The position numbers and the translations under genes are program-made. Below the pieces are notes generated by a model. It was not told the origin of the DNA and searched no databases. It worked only from the letters and a program-made list of their open reading frames with translations. From Saccharospirillum sp043196875 (lineage in GTDB: Bacteria > Pseudomonadota > Gammaproteobacteria > Pseudomonadales > Natronospirillaceae), in contig NZ_JBEBMX010000001.1 in NCBI RefSeq assembly GCF_043196875.1, forward strand, positions 310,001-374,000: a stretch of DNA of 64,000 nt, given 5' to 3'. The stretch's first letter is position 1, and each line of letters starts with the position of its first letter. Positions 37,089-45,604 of this stretch are shown here, piece by piece.

Positions 37089-37618
37089 TAAATGGACTCC
37101 AAGGCGGCTAGAAAGCTCAGTGCCATTTCAGTTTCACGAGCGCCCCCCAAACGCAGCCCATCCACCGCTGCCAAGAGGCGATGCGCGTCCGAGTCTCGTT
37201 CGGCAAGCCCGACCGCGCTGGCATGCAGCGGCTCTACAGCGATGCCTTTTATCTGCCCATTCGGATTAGGCCAAATATGAGGGGTTGTACTAACCAACTG
37301 ATACTCGGAACCAAACAGATTCGCCGTCATGCTGGTCGGTGTGCCGACATCCATCGAGCCGGTGGTGACAGGGAAAATAACCGGAACGCCGTACATCAGA
37401 AAATGAATAAAACGCGCTTCATTGAGCCGTTTGTTGTTCAGCAAGCGGCCTGCTTCGGCGTTCTGGATGGATCTAAACAGACTGCTTTTGGGTAACAGCA
37501 GTGCATCCGCCAGGCTCTGATAGGTCCAGAGCTCTGGATCGAAATCACTCCGACCGCTGCGCCGATTTTGCTCAACATAGAGATAAACCAGGACAACAAT
37601 ATCCACAGGTCGCATCAT
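37088..37618 (-). CDS. Winged-helix DNA-binding protein, partner of the nucleotidyltransferase
   Basis: This protein of about 176 residues starts MMRPVDIVVLVYLYVEQNRR and has a helix-turn-helix at TYQSLADALLLPKSSLFRSI, with RLLNNKRLNEARFIHFLMYG behind it as a possible wing. The C-terminal part (residues 80-176) resembles nothing I recognise. The start is uncertain: an ATG at 37630 gives four more residues but sits in the palindrome with no ribosome site, whereas 37618 has GGAA upstream. It is followed directly by the nucleotidyltransferase gene, and a perfect palindrome covers its promoter and start. It is probably an autorepressor and perhaps the antitoxin. Confidence 0.65.
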   Translation of the reverse strand: MMRPVDIVVLVYLYVEQNRRSGRSDFDPELWTYQSLADALLLPKSSLFRSIQNAEAGRLLNNKRLNEARFIHFLMYGVPVIFPVTTGSMDVGTPTSMTANLFGSEYQLVSTTPHIWPNPNGQIKGIAVEPLHASAVGLAERDSDAHRLLAAVDGLRLGGARETEMALSFLAALESI

Positions 37619-37675
37619 GTCGTTCCACATTCTGGAATATGGAACGACATTGCTAACCTATCGCTTAAATGTCAA
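37617..37675 (-). promoter_or_regulatory. Promoter and palindromic operator of the winged-helix/nucleotidyltransferase pair
   Basis: TTGACA (minus strand, 37675-37670) is a perfect -35 box just past the polA stop, and 17 bases on is a weak -10, CAATGT (37652-37647). A perfect palindrome with 11-base arms ATGTCGTTCCA and TGGAACGACAT (37617-37627 and 37640-37650, 12-base spacer) overlaps the -10 box and the translation start. A protein bound there would block the promoter. Confidence 0.7.
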
Positions 37676-37707
37676 GCCTTACAGAAGCCGACGGGCCTTG
37701 TGACCGA

Positions 37708-40518
37708 TCAGTGCGCCGCTTCCCAGGAATCGCCAACGCCCACATCGACGATCAAGGGCACATCCAGATGAGCGCAATGCTGCATGCGAAAACGGATGCC
37801 TGCGCACACTTCATCGAGTTCGTCCTCGGGCACTTCGAAGATCAATTCATCGTGCACCTGCATCACCATCTTGGCCTGGTATTTACCCGAGTGCAGCCAG
37901 TTGGCGACATCGACCATCGCCAGTTTGATGATGTCGGCGGCGGTGCCCTGCATCGGCGCGTTGATGGCCGTGCGTTCAGCGGCGCGGCGCAGCATCTGTT
38001 TGCCGGCGTTGATGTCGGGCAGGTACAGACGACGACCGTAGAGCGTTTCCACATAGCCGGTTTCGGCGGCCTCGGCGCGGGTTTCGTCCATATAGCGACG
38101 CACGCCGGGGTAGCGCTCGAAGTAGGTATTCACATAAGTCTGGGCGTCGGTGCGGCTGATGTTTAATTGCTTGGCGAGGCCAAAGGCCGACATGCCGTAA
38201 ATCAAACCAAAGTTAATCGCCTTGGCCGAGCGGCGCTGTTCGTTGCTGACTTCATCTTCGGCGAGACCCATTACTTCGGCAGCGGTGGCGCGGTGAATGT
38301 CGCGGCCTTCGCGGAAGGCGTTGATTAAAGCCTCGTCCTGCGACAGGTGCGTCATGATGCGCAATTCAATTTGCGAGTAGTCGGCGGCGACCACCTTGCA
38401 GCCTTTGGGCGCGACAAAACCACGACGGATCGAGCGGCCTTCTTCGGTGCGCACCGGGATGTTTTGCAGGTTCGGATCGGTCGACGACAAACGGCCGGTT
38501 TGCGCGCCGGTCTGGTTATAAGACGTATGCAAACGACCGGTGCCATCTTCGACCGATTCCGGCAGCGGATCGGTGTAGGTGCCAACCAGTTTCGACAGAT
38601 GCCGATACTGCAAAATCAGCGTCGGTAATTCGTAACCCTGCTGCGACAGTTCGGTCAGCACTTCTTCGTTGGTCGAGGGCGCGCCGCTGGCGGTTTTTGA
38701 GACCACCGGCAGTTCCATTTTCTGGAACAACACCTCGCCCAACTGTTTCGGCGAACCCAGATTAAATTCAGTGCCCGCCAGTTCATGACATTGCTTTTCC
38801 AACTCGGCCAGACGCTCTTTAAAATCGTGACTGAGTTTGCGGATATAGCTGGTGTCGAGCAGGGTGCCATTGTCTTCGACTTCGGCCAGCACTTTCGACA
38901 GCGGCCGTTCGATGTGTTCGTAGACGCCGGTCAACTCACGGCTGTTCAAGCCCTGATCAAGCCATTCGCCCAAACGCAACGTCAGGTCGGCGCGTTCGGC
39001 AAACCAGGGACCGATTTCCGCCGGGTCGGCACTGGCGATCGGTAACTGACGCTTGCCGAATTTACCGAGAAAATCTTCGATGGTTTTCGGCTCTTCCGCC
39101 AAATATTGCAGAAATAAATTATCCAGACTGAGCGGGCTGAAATGATTACTCAGACGGTTATCACGACGCACCGTGCTGTCGTAAACAAAAGCCATCAATA
39201 AAGTATCGCGGCCGAGGTTACTGGCCTTTAACTTACGCGGCGTCAGCACATGCCAGAAGGATTTAAAATCGTAGCCGGTTTTGCGCACCGAAAAACTGCC
39301 CAGGCGCGGCGCCAGCTTGTCCCATAAATCGCTTTCGCTGAGGGTCTCGCCCTGCTCGGCTTTCAGCGGCACATAAGCCCCGACACCGGCTTTAACGGCC
39401 AGCGCCAGACCGACCAGATCGGACTGGTGATAGTGGCCGATTTCGCGCACCGCCAGCACCGATAAATGACCGCCGTCATCGGCCTGTTTGAGGAATTTTT
39501 CCAAGTCGTCAGCGTTGCTCAGCACGCTGTAATGGGTTTCTTTCGGTGCTTCCAGACTGGGCCGGGCATCGGTTTTTTTGGCGCTACTGCCGGACGCGGT
39601 TTTCTGCGCCGCTTTGGCAGCGGCCGGGTCTTCGCTTTCGCCGGTTAATTCACGAATCCAGGTTTTGAATTCGAACTGCCGATAGAGCGCCAACAGCGCT
39701 TCGTTATCCGGATCGGCTGGGGCCAGTGCATCGAGCGTGATGTCGAGCTCGACGTCCAGTTTGATGGTCGCCAGATCGTAACTGAGGTAGGCCATCTCGC
39801 GATGTTCTTCGAGCTTCTTCGCCATCGTCTTGGCGCCGCGAAAATCGAGTTCGGCGATCTTGTCGAGGTTGGCGTAAATATCATCCAAACCACCCAGACC
39901 CTGAATCAGCGCCAAGGCAGTTTTCTGACCCACGCCCGGTACGCCGGGAATGTTGTCGACCTTGTCGCCCATCAAGGCCAGATAATCGATCATCAGTTCC
40001 GGCGGGAAACCGTATTTGTTTTCCACGCCGGGAATGTCCAGCGTTTCGTTCTTCATGGTGTCGATCAGGGTGACGTGCTCGCTGACCAACTGCGCCATGT
40101 CTTTATCGCCGGTGCTGACAATGCACTCCAGGCGTTTTTCGGTGGCTTCGCGCGCCAGGGTGCCGATGACATCGTCGGCTTCCACGCCGCTGATCGACAA
40201 CAGCGGCAAACCCAGCGCCCGTACCAGGGTATGAATGGGTTCAATCTGCTCCCTCAGCTCTTCCGGCATCGGCGGCCGGTTGGCCTTGTACTGCTCGTAC
40301 ATCTCGTTACGGAAGGTAGGGCCTTTGGCGTCGAAAACGACGGCGATACAGCTGTCCGGATACTGATCGACCAGGCGCCGCAACATGGAGATCACGCCTT
40401 TGATGGCGCCAGTCTGGCGACCTTCAGAGTTGGTCAGCGGTGGCAGCGCATGGAAGGCGCGGAACAAATAAGAAGAGCCATCCACCAGCACCACGGGCCC
40501 GGTTTTGTTGTCAGCCAT
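37708..40518 (-). CDS. polA: DNA polymerase I
   Basis: This 936-residue repair and replication polymerase has an N-terminal 5' nuclease (GPVVLVDGSSYLFRAFHALP at the start, VEADDVIGTLA and STGDKDMAQLV), a middle 3'-5' exonuclease-type domain and a C-terminal polymerase. The polymerase motifs are intact: ADYSQIELRIMTHLS (A), AKAINFGLIYGMSAFGL (B) and MQVHDELIFEVPE (C). In the middle domain the Asp-x-Glu of motif Exo I is missing: where E. coli has FDTETD, this protein reads LAVREI near residues 358-363. Proofreading is therefore probably lost. The ATG at 40518 gives the standard GPVVLVDGSS start; upstream frame is rejected. It is divergent from thrB. Confidence 0.97.
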   Translation of the reverse strand: MADNKTGPVVLVDGSSYLFRAFHALPPLTNSEGRQTGAIKGVISMLRRLVDQYPDSCIAVVFDAKGPTFRNEMYEQYKANRPPMPEELREQIEPIHTLVRALGLPLLSISGVEADDVIGTLAREATEKRLECIVSTGDKDMAQLVSEHVTLIDTMKNETLDIPGVENKYGFPPELMIDYLALMGDKVDNIPGVPGVGQKTALALIQGLGGLDDIYANLDKIAELDFRGAKTMAKKLEEHREMAYLSYDLATIKLDVELDITLDALAPADPDNEALLALYRQFEFKTWIRELTGESEDPAAAKAAQKTASGSSAKKTDARPSLEAPKETHYSVLSNADDLEKFLKQADDGGHLSVLAVREIGHYHQSDLVGLALAVKAGVGAYVPLKAEQGETLSESDLWDKLAPRLGSFSVRKTGYDFKSFWHVLTPRKLKASNLGRDTLLMAFVYDSTVRRDNRLSNHFSPLSLDNLFLQYLAEEPKTIEDFLGKFGKRQLPIASADPAEIGPWFAERADLTLRLGEWLDQGLNSRELTGVYEHIERPLSKVLAEVEDNGTLLDTSYIRKLSHDFKERLAELEKQCHELAGTEFNLGSPKQLGEVLFQKMELPVVSKTASGAPSTNEEVLTELSQQGYELPTLILQYRHLSKLVGTYTDPLPESVEDGTGRLHTSYNQTGAQTGRLSSTDPNLQNIPVRTEEGRSIRRGFVAPKGCKVVAADYSQIELRIMTHLSQDEALINAFREGRDIHRATAAEVMGLAEDEVSNEQRRSAKAINFGLIYGMSAFGLAKQLNISRTDAQTYVNTYFERYPGVRRYMDETRAEAAETGYVETLYGRRLYLPDINAGKQMLRRAAERTAINAPMQGTAADIIKLAMVDVANWLHSGKYQAKMVMQVHDELIFEVPEDELDEVCAGIRFRMQHCAHLDVPLIVDVGVGDSWEAAH

Positions 40519-40666
40519 AGCAGCAAATTCCTTGATTAGACCGGCGGGCATGTTAACACGCACGGCCGGACCTGACGCCCTCGATAAAGCAGATGATGCT
40601 TTCAAGTCTGGGCCGCGCGCGCTGGGCCGTTTATACTCGCGGTCCCATTCCAGCCGACGGTACGGT

Positions 40667-41623
40667 ATGTCCGTTTTTACCGAGCTGACACGCTCCGATG
40701 TTGAAACCCTGCTCGACCAATACACTCTGGGTCGCTACAGCGATCATCAGGGCATTTCGGCGGGCACGGAAAACACCAATTACTTTATCGATACCAACTT
40801 GTCGCGCTTTGTGCTGACCATTTTTGAGAAACTGCAGGCTGATGAACTGCCGTTTTTTCTGTCGCTCGGTGAACACCTGCACGACGACGACTGCGCCGTA
40901 CCGCAACCTTTCCGCACCGCCGAAGGCGAGCTGCTGACGTTGTTAAAAGGCAAGCCGGCGGTGATGTTCGAACGCGTCATCGGCCAGCATCATCGCGCCA
41001 GCCCGAAACACGCTCAAACGCTGGCGCGCGCCCTGGCCAATATTCACGTCAGCACGGCTAAATTCAGCGGCCAGCGTATTCATAGCCACAATGCGGATTG
41101 GATTCATCACCAGGCCAGCCAGTTGGCGGCGGGTTTCGACAGCGCCGACCAGGCTCTGCTGAATGACGCCTTGCGCACTGTCGATCAGGTGCCAACCACG
41201 CTGCCGCGCGGTGTGATTCACGCCGATCTGTTCCACGACAACGCCCTGTTCGACGGCGATGAACTGGCCGGCATTATCGATTGGTATTTCGCCGGTATCG
41301 ATCATTACGCACTGGATATCGCCGTCTGCCTGATCGATTGGTGCCTCGATGCCAACGCCCAATTAGACTGGCAACAAAGTCTCGCCTTTGTGCAGGCTTA
41401 TCATCAGCAACGACCGCTGCAGCGCGACGAAATAGCCGCCCTGCCCACATTGGTGGTGCAAGCTGCGACTCGCTTCTGGCTGAGTCGCGCGCTGGCCTTT
41501 GATGAGCACGCCGACCCCAGTCAGATCACCATCAAAGACCCGAACGCCATGAAAATTCTCGCCCGCCAGGCACTGCAAGAACGCGCAAAATTCGGCGAGA
41601 TGCTGTTGCAAGAGCTAGACTAA
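40667..41623 (+). CDS. thrB: Homoserine kinase, ThrB2/APH-fold type
   Basis: This 318-residue kinase of the aminoglycoside-phosphotransferase fold phosphorylates homoserine in threonine synthesis. Marks are MSVFTELTRSDVETLLDQY at the start, SAGTENTNYFIDT, the catalytic loop GVIHADLFHDNALFDGDEL near residue 180, and GIIDWYFAGIDHYALDIAVC. This is the Pseudomonas type of ThrB, unrelated to the GHMP kinase of E. coli. Its position beside polA is also seen in Pseudomonas. A TATACT at 40632-40637 may be its -10 box, but no good -35 box was seen. Confidence 0.95.
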   Translation: MSVFTELTRSDVETLLDQYTLGRYSDHQGISAGTENTNYFIDTNLSRFVLTIFEKLQADELPFFLSLGEHLHDDDCAVPQPFRTAEGELLTLLKGKPAVMFERVIGQHHRASPKHAQTLARALANIHVSTAKFSGQRIHSHNADWIHHQASQLAAGFDSADQALLNDALRTVDQVPTTLPRGVIHADLFHDNALFDGDELAGIIDWYFAGIDHYALDIAVCLIDWCLDANAQLDWQQSLAFVQAYHQQRPLQRDEIAALPTLVVQAATRFWLSRALAFDEHADPSQITIKDPNAMKILARQALQERAKFGEMLLQELD

Positions 41624-41678
41624 AGGACCGGGCGATCCAAACATCGCCATCCATGCAGTACGCTCACAGGAAGACTGA

Positions 41679-43043
41679 ATGCAACGTGCCACACTAAACG
41701 CCTCTGTTACTCCCAAAGGCAGCCTGGAAGTGCTGTCGCAACGTGAAGTCCACAAGCTTAAATCGGTCGAATTCGGCCACTACGAATTGTTCCGTCGCTG
41801 CGCCCTGGCCATTTTGAATACCGGCTCAGACAGCGACAACGCCAAAACCATTCTGGAAACCTATCCGGATTTTTCCATCGAGATCGTGCAGCAGGACAGA
41901 GGCATCCGCCTTAACCTGAATAACGCCCCGGCCGATGCTTTTGTCGATGGTGAAATGATCGCCTCGACCCGCGAAATGCTGTTCTCGGCGCTGCGCGATA
42001 TCGTCTATACGCAAAGCGAAATCGAAAGCAAACGCCTCGATCACGACAGCGGCGAAGGCGTCACCGATTACGTCTTTCACCTGCTGCGCAACGCCCGCGT
42101 GCTGGTGCCCGCCCAGGAGCCACGCATGGTGGTGTGCTGGGGTGGTCATTCCATTGGCCATGAAGAATACGAATACACCAAGGATGTTGGTCACGAGTTA
42201 GGCCTGCGCGGCATGGACATCTGCACCGGTTGCGGTCCGGGTGCGATGAAAGGCCCGATGAAAGGCGCCACCATTGCCCACGCTAAACAACGCATTCGTC
42301 ATGCCCGTTACCTCGGCTTAACCGAGCCGGGCATCATTGCCGCCGAAGCGCCCAACCCTATCGTCAATGAACTGGTGATCCTGCCGGACATCGAAAAACG
42401 TCTGGAAGCTTTTGTCCGCGTCGGTCACGGCATCGTGATTTTCCCCGGCGGTGCCGGCACGGCTGAAGAGTTGCTCTATCTGCTCGGCATTCTGCTACAC
42501 CCGGAAAATGCCGACTTGCCATTTCCGCTGGTGCTCAGTGGCCCGAAATCGGCCGAGCCTTATTTCCAGCAATTGAACGACTTTATTGGCCGCACCCTGG
42601 GCGATGCCGCTCAGCGGCGCTACAAGATCATTATCGGTGATCCGGCTGAGGCGGCGCGTGAAATGGCGCAAGGCATTGCCGAGGTACAGGCGTTCCGCCG
42701 CTCGCACACCGACGCCTATCACTTCAACTGGCAGCTGCATATCGATCTGGAATATCAGCGTCCGTTCGAACCGACGCACGCCAATATGGCCAAACTGGAT
42801 TTGCGCAAAGACATACCGGTGCATCTGCTGGCCGCTAATTTGCGCCGGGCCTTCAGTGGCATCGTCGCTGGCAACGTTAAAGAACAGGGCATTCGACTGA
42901 TTGAAGAACTGGGCCCTTATGATTTACACGGCGATGCCGACATTCTGGAACCCTTGGATGATTTGCTCGAAGCCTTTGTCCGCCAGCAACGCATGAAACT
43001 GCCGGGCAGCGAATACGTACCCTGCTATCGGGTGCGTCGCTGA
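41679..43043 (+). CDS. ppnN: Nucleotide 5'-monophosphate nucleosidase PpnN (YgdH type)
   Basis: This 454-residue cytoplasmic enzyme splits nucleoside monophosphates into base and ribose 5-phosphate, and in E. coli is controlled by (p)ppGpp. The LOG-family core is clear: VVCWGGHSIGHEEYEYTKDV near residue 150, GCGPGAMKGPMKGATIAHAK near residue 185, and FPGGAGTAEELLYLLGILLH near residue 255. N- and C-terminal flanking domains match PpnN in length. An AGGAAG site precedes the ATG. It follows thrB by 55 bases. Confidence 0.92.
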   Translation: MQRATLNASVTPKGSLEVLSQREVHKLKSVEFGHYELFRRCALAILNTGSDSDNAKTILETYPDFSIEIVQQDRGIRLNLNNAPADAFVDGEMIASTREMLFSALRDIVYTQSEIESKRLDHDSGEGVTDYVFHLLRNARVLVPAQEPRMVVCWGGHSIGHEEYEYTKDVGHELGLRGMDICTGCGPGAMKGPMKGATIAHAKQRIRHARYLGLTEPGIIAAEAPNPIVNELVILPDIEKRLEAFVRVGHGIVIFPGGAGTAEELLYLLGILLHPENADLPFPLVLSGPKSAEPYFQQLNDFIGRTLGDAAQRRYKIIIGDPAEAAREMAQGIAEVQAFRRSHTDAYHFNWQLHIDLEYQRPFEPTHANMAKLDLRKDIPVHLLAANLRRAFSGIVAGNVKEQGIRLIEELGPYDLHGDADILEPLDDLLEAFVRQQRMKLPGSEYVPCYRVRR

Positions 43044-43056
43044 GAGCGCAACTCTG

Positions 43057-44868
43057 GTGACCCCAGTGCGACCGCTTGATTGTTTTGCCAACCACCGTCT
43101 GCTCTACAGTGTGGGCCTGTTGCTGGTGCTATTGTTCGACCAGATTCAGGCCGATGAGCACGCCCCGCCGCTGTCGTGGCAGGGCGAGGATCGGTTATGG
43201 CTGGACGGTTATCTGGAAGTCGCTGTGCAGCCGCCGGGTCAGCTGCCTCTGGCCGATGACTGGCTGGCGCACCAGGACCTGGAAGCGTCGCGTTTTACCG
43301 GTCAGGATGTGCGCCTGCACTTTCGCGCTCAGTTGCACAACGCCACCGATGAGGCGACATCGCTGTGGCTGCATATCGATGAGTCGACGCTCGATACCAT
43401 CAGCTTGAACATCGGTGGCAACCAGCACTGGCACACCGGCGATCACCAGCCCTTTGACTCCCGCCCCATCGCCCACACCAGCTATTTGTTTCCCGTTCTG
43501 CTGCAGGCGGGCGAAACCCGGACGCTGAGCGGTTGGATTGAAAGCCGGCAGATCCGCCTGCCGATCTCGCTATGGCGCCCCGATGCCTATCTGCACTGGG
43601 CGGAAAAACGCACCATCCGCAACGGCGTGTTCTTCGCCACCGTCATTGTCCTGGCCAGTCTGTGCCTGGTGACTTACGGCGCAACTCAGTTGCCTGCTTA
43701 TTTAGCCTTCGGCCTGTTCAATATCGCAGCGATGCTGTTTTTCCTGCAGGTGTTTGGTTATGGCTTTCAGTATCTGTGGCCCAACACCATTGAGATTAAC
43801 CGCATCGCCGGGCCAATAACGACCTACCTGCTGGCGCTCAGTTTCGGCTGGATGGCGCCGACCATGCTCAGCGGACGCCATCACCGGCCACGCTTGTCGG
43901 GCGTTATTAAAGGCTTACTCGCGGTGTTAGTGGCCGGTGGTCTGGTGTTGGCCTTGCTCGGCCAGCGCACCTGGCTGATGCAGTTCGCCATCTATTGGCT
44001 GTTCGTCATCCTGGCGCTGATTGTCGCCATGCTGGTGTTTGAAGTGCGTGGCGGTTCGCGCCGGGCCCGGCTGTTCGCGCTGATCTGGTCGCCGATGCTG
44101 GTCTCGGCCTTGCTGCTGTTACTCGCCTGGCTCGATTGGATCGACTATACCGACGCTCTGATCACCCTCTGTCTGGCTGGCCTGGGCCTGACCTGTCTGG
44201 GCTTCTTCGTGCTGCTCGGTTTTCAATTACGCTATTCCATACTGCGGCGCCAGCGCCTGGAGCAGGAATCGCTGGAGCTGAAAACGGCCCAGGCGGATCG
44301 GCTGGCACAGGAGGTGGAAGAGCGCACTCAGCAGTTGGCAGAGAGCAATCGTCGGCTGCGCCAGATGGCCTTGACGGATCCGCTGACCGGCCTGCCCAAT
44401 CGCCGCCAGCTGGACGATTTCGGCGAACTGCATCATCGCCTGGCGCGGCTGACTCAGGCGCAATTGCATGCTGCTATTTTCGATCTGGATCACTTTAAAC
44501 AGGTCAACGACACCCACGGCCATCCGATCGGTGATCTGTTTTTGCAGGCAGTGGCGCGCTGTCTGGAAGCGCAGTTGCTGAGTAAGGATCACGATCAACG
44601 GCTGGTAGCCAGGCTCGGTGGGGAAGAGTTCGCTTTGCTTTGCTACGGCCTCGACGACGAGCAACTGCCGCCCATGCTCGAAGCGGTGCGCGAAGCGGTC
44701 AGTCAGTTACGCCTGGATGAAGCGCCGCAGGTGCAACTGACGCTCAGCATCGGCTGGGCCAGCGGTCAGGCCGATCAGCCATTAACGCAGATTTTCCGGC
44801 GCGCCGACCAGGCGCTGTATCGCGCCAAAGACGCCGGTCGTAACCGGGTGGAAGCGGGCGATTCCTAG
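43057..44868 (+). CDS. 7TMR-DISM diguanylate cyclase
   Basis: This 603-residue inner-membrane protein has a signal-like start (LLYSVGLLLVLLFDQIQADE), a periplasmic DISMED2-like beta domain (about 35-185), about seven membrane helices (190-400), a coiled coil (about 405-440) and a GGDEF domain. The domain has ALTDPLTGLPNRRQL, FDLDHFKQVND and the active site RLGGEEF near residue 522. The RxxD I-site is absent (LLSKDHDQRLVARL before GGEEF), so product inhibition is unlikely by that route. The start is a GTG, 13 bases after the ppnN stop. Family members are thought to sense a carbohydrate or other ligand in the periplasm. Confidence 0.9.
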   Translation: MTPVRPLDCFANHRLLYSVGLLLVLLFDQIQADEHAPPLSWQGEDRLWLDGYLEVAVQPPGQLPLADDWLAHQDLEASRFTGQDVRLHFRAQLHNATDEATSLWLHIDESTLDTISLNIGGNQHWHTGDHQPFDSRPIAHTSYLFPVLLQAGETRTLSGWIESRQIRLPISLWRPDAYLHWAEKRTIRNGVFFATVIVLASLCLVTYGATQLPAYLAFGLFNIAAMLFFLQVFGYGFQYLWPNTIEINRIAGPITTYLLALSFGWMAPTMLSGRHHRPRLSGVIKGLLAVLVAGGLVLALLGQRTWLMQFAIYWLFVILALIVAMLVFEVRGGSRRARLFALIWSPMLVSALLLLLAWLDWIDYTDALITLCLAGLGLTCLGFFVLLGFQLRYSILRRQRLEQESLELKTAQADRLAQEVEERTQQLAESNRRLRQMALTDPLTGLPNRRQLDDFGELHHRLARLTQAQLHAAIFDLDHFKQVNDTHGHPIGDLFLQAVARCLEAQLLSKDHDQRLVARLGGEEFALLCYGLDDEQLPPMLEAVREAVSQLRLDEAPQVQLTLSIGWASGQADQPLTQIFRRADQALYRAKDAGRNRVEAGDS

Positions 44869-44886
44869 CACCGAATAGCGGTATTT

Positions 44887-45534
44887 TCAGTCCCGTTGTG
44901 GGTTGCGCAAAAACGCCAGTGTACGCTGCCAGGCCAAGTCTGCTGCGGCCGGCTGATAGGCATCCGGGCGCGACGGTTCGGCGAACCAGTGGCCGGTTTG
45001 CGGATAACAATGCAGCAGCAAAGGCCGCTCTGCAGCCGCCAAAGCGGCTTGCCAGGCATCGACTTCAGCGTCGCTGGCAAAGGGATCGGATTGCGCCATA
45101 TGCGCCAGATATCGGGCCCGCGCCGAGCCGTAATCGTCCGGCCGGGCGGCGTAATAACTGACCACCGAATGCAGCCGGTCGGCGTGGTTGATCGACAGTC
45201 CCAAGGCCAGAAAAGCCCCCAACGAAAAACCCACAGCGGCGACACCGCTATGCTGCTCGCCGGTCTGCTCGGCCAGCCAGTCGGCGGCGGTAACCAGAGT
45301 CAGGCTGGCCTGAGTATGATCCAGCGCATCACTGGTAGCCTCGGCCGCTTCGATACTGGTCACCACCTGCCCCTGATACAGATCGGGCGCAAAGGCGTTA
45401 AAGCCGGCCTGCGCCAGGGCATTGCAGTAGCGACGGACATCGTCGTTCAAGCCCCACCAGGCGTGTAATACCAACACGCCGGGCGCGTCACCCGAGGCGC
45501 TAAAGGCGGTGTAACCATCCGGTTGTGAACTCAT
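44887..45534 (-). CDS. Dienelactone hydrolase-family protein
   Basis: This 215-residue alpha/beta hydrolase starts APGVLVLHAWWGLNDDVRRY, the usual DLH start. The nucleophile elbow reads GFSLGAFLALGLS near residue 102, with Ser where the classic dienelactone hydrolase has Cys. SYYAARPDDYGSARARY and QTGHWFAEPSRPDAYQPA contain the probable Asp and His of the triad. The substrate is unknown; general esterase or lactonase roles are possible. A strong AGGAGG site precedes the ATG, and it lies 70 bases downstream of the SDR gene on the same strand. Confidence 0.85.
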   Translation of the reverse strand: MSSQPDGYTAFSASGDAPGVLVLHAWWGLNDDVRRYCNALAQAGFNAFAPDLYQGQVVTSIEAAEATSDALDHTQASLTLVTAADWLAEQTGEQHSGVAAVGFSLGAFLALGLSINHADRLHSVVSYYAARPDDYGSARARYLAHMAQSDPFASDAEVDAWQAALAAAERPLLLHCYPQTGHWFAEPSRPDAYQPAAADLAWQRTLAFLRNPQRD

Positions 45535-45604
45535 GCGAAAAGCCTCCTGCGGCTGACTCAGTGACCTGGTGCCACTCTATACTACACCGCGTCCGACGCC
45601 ATCT

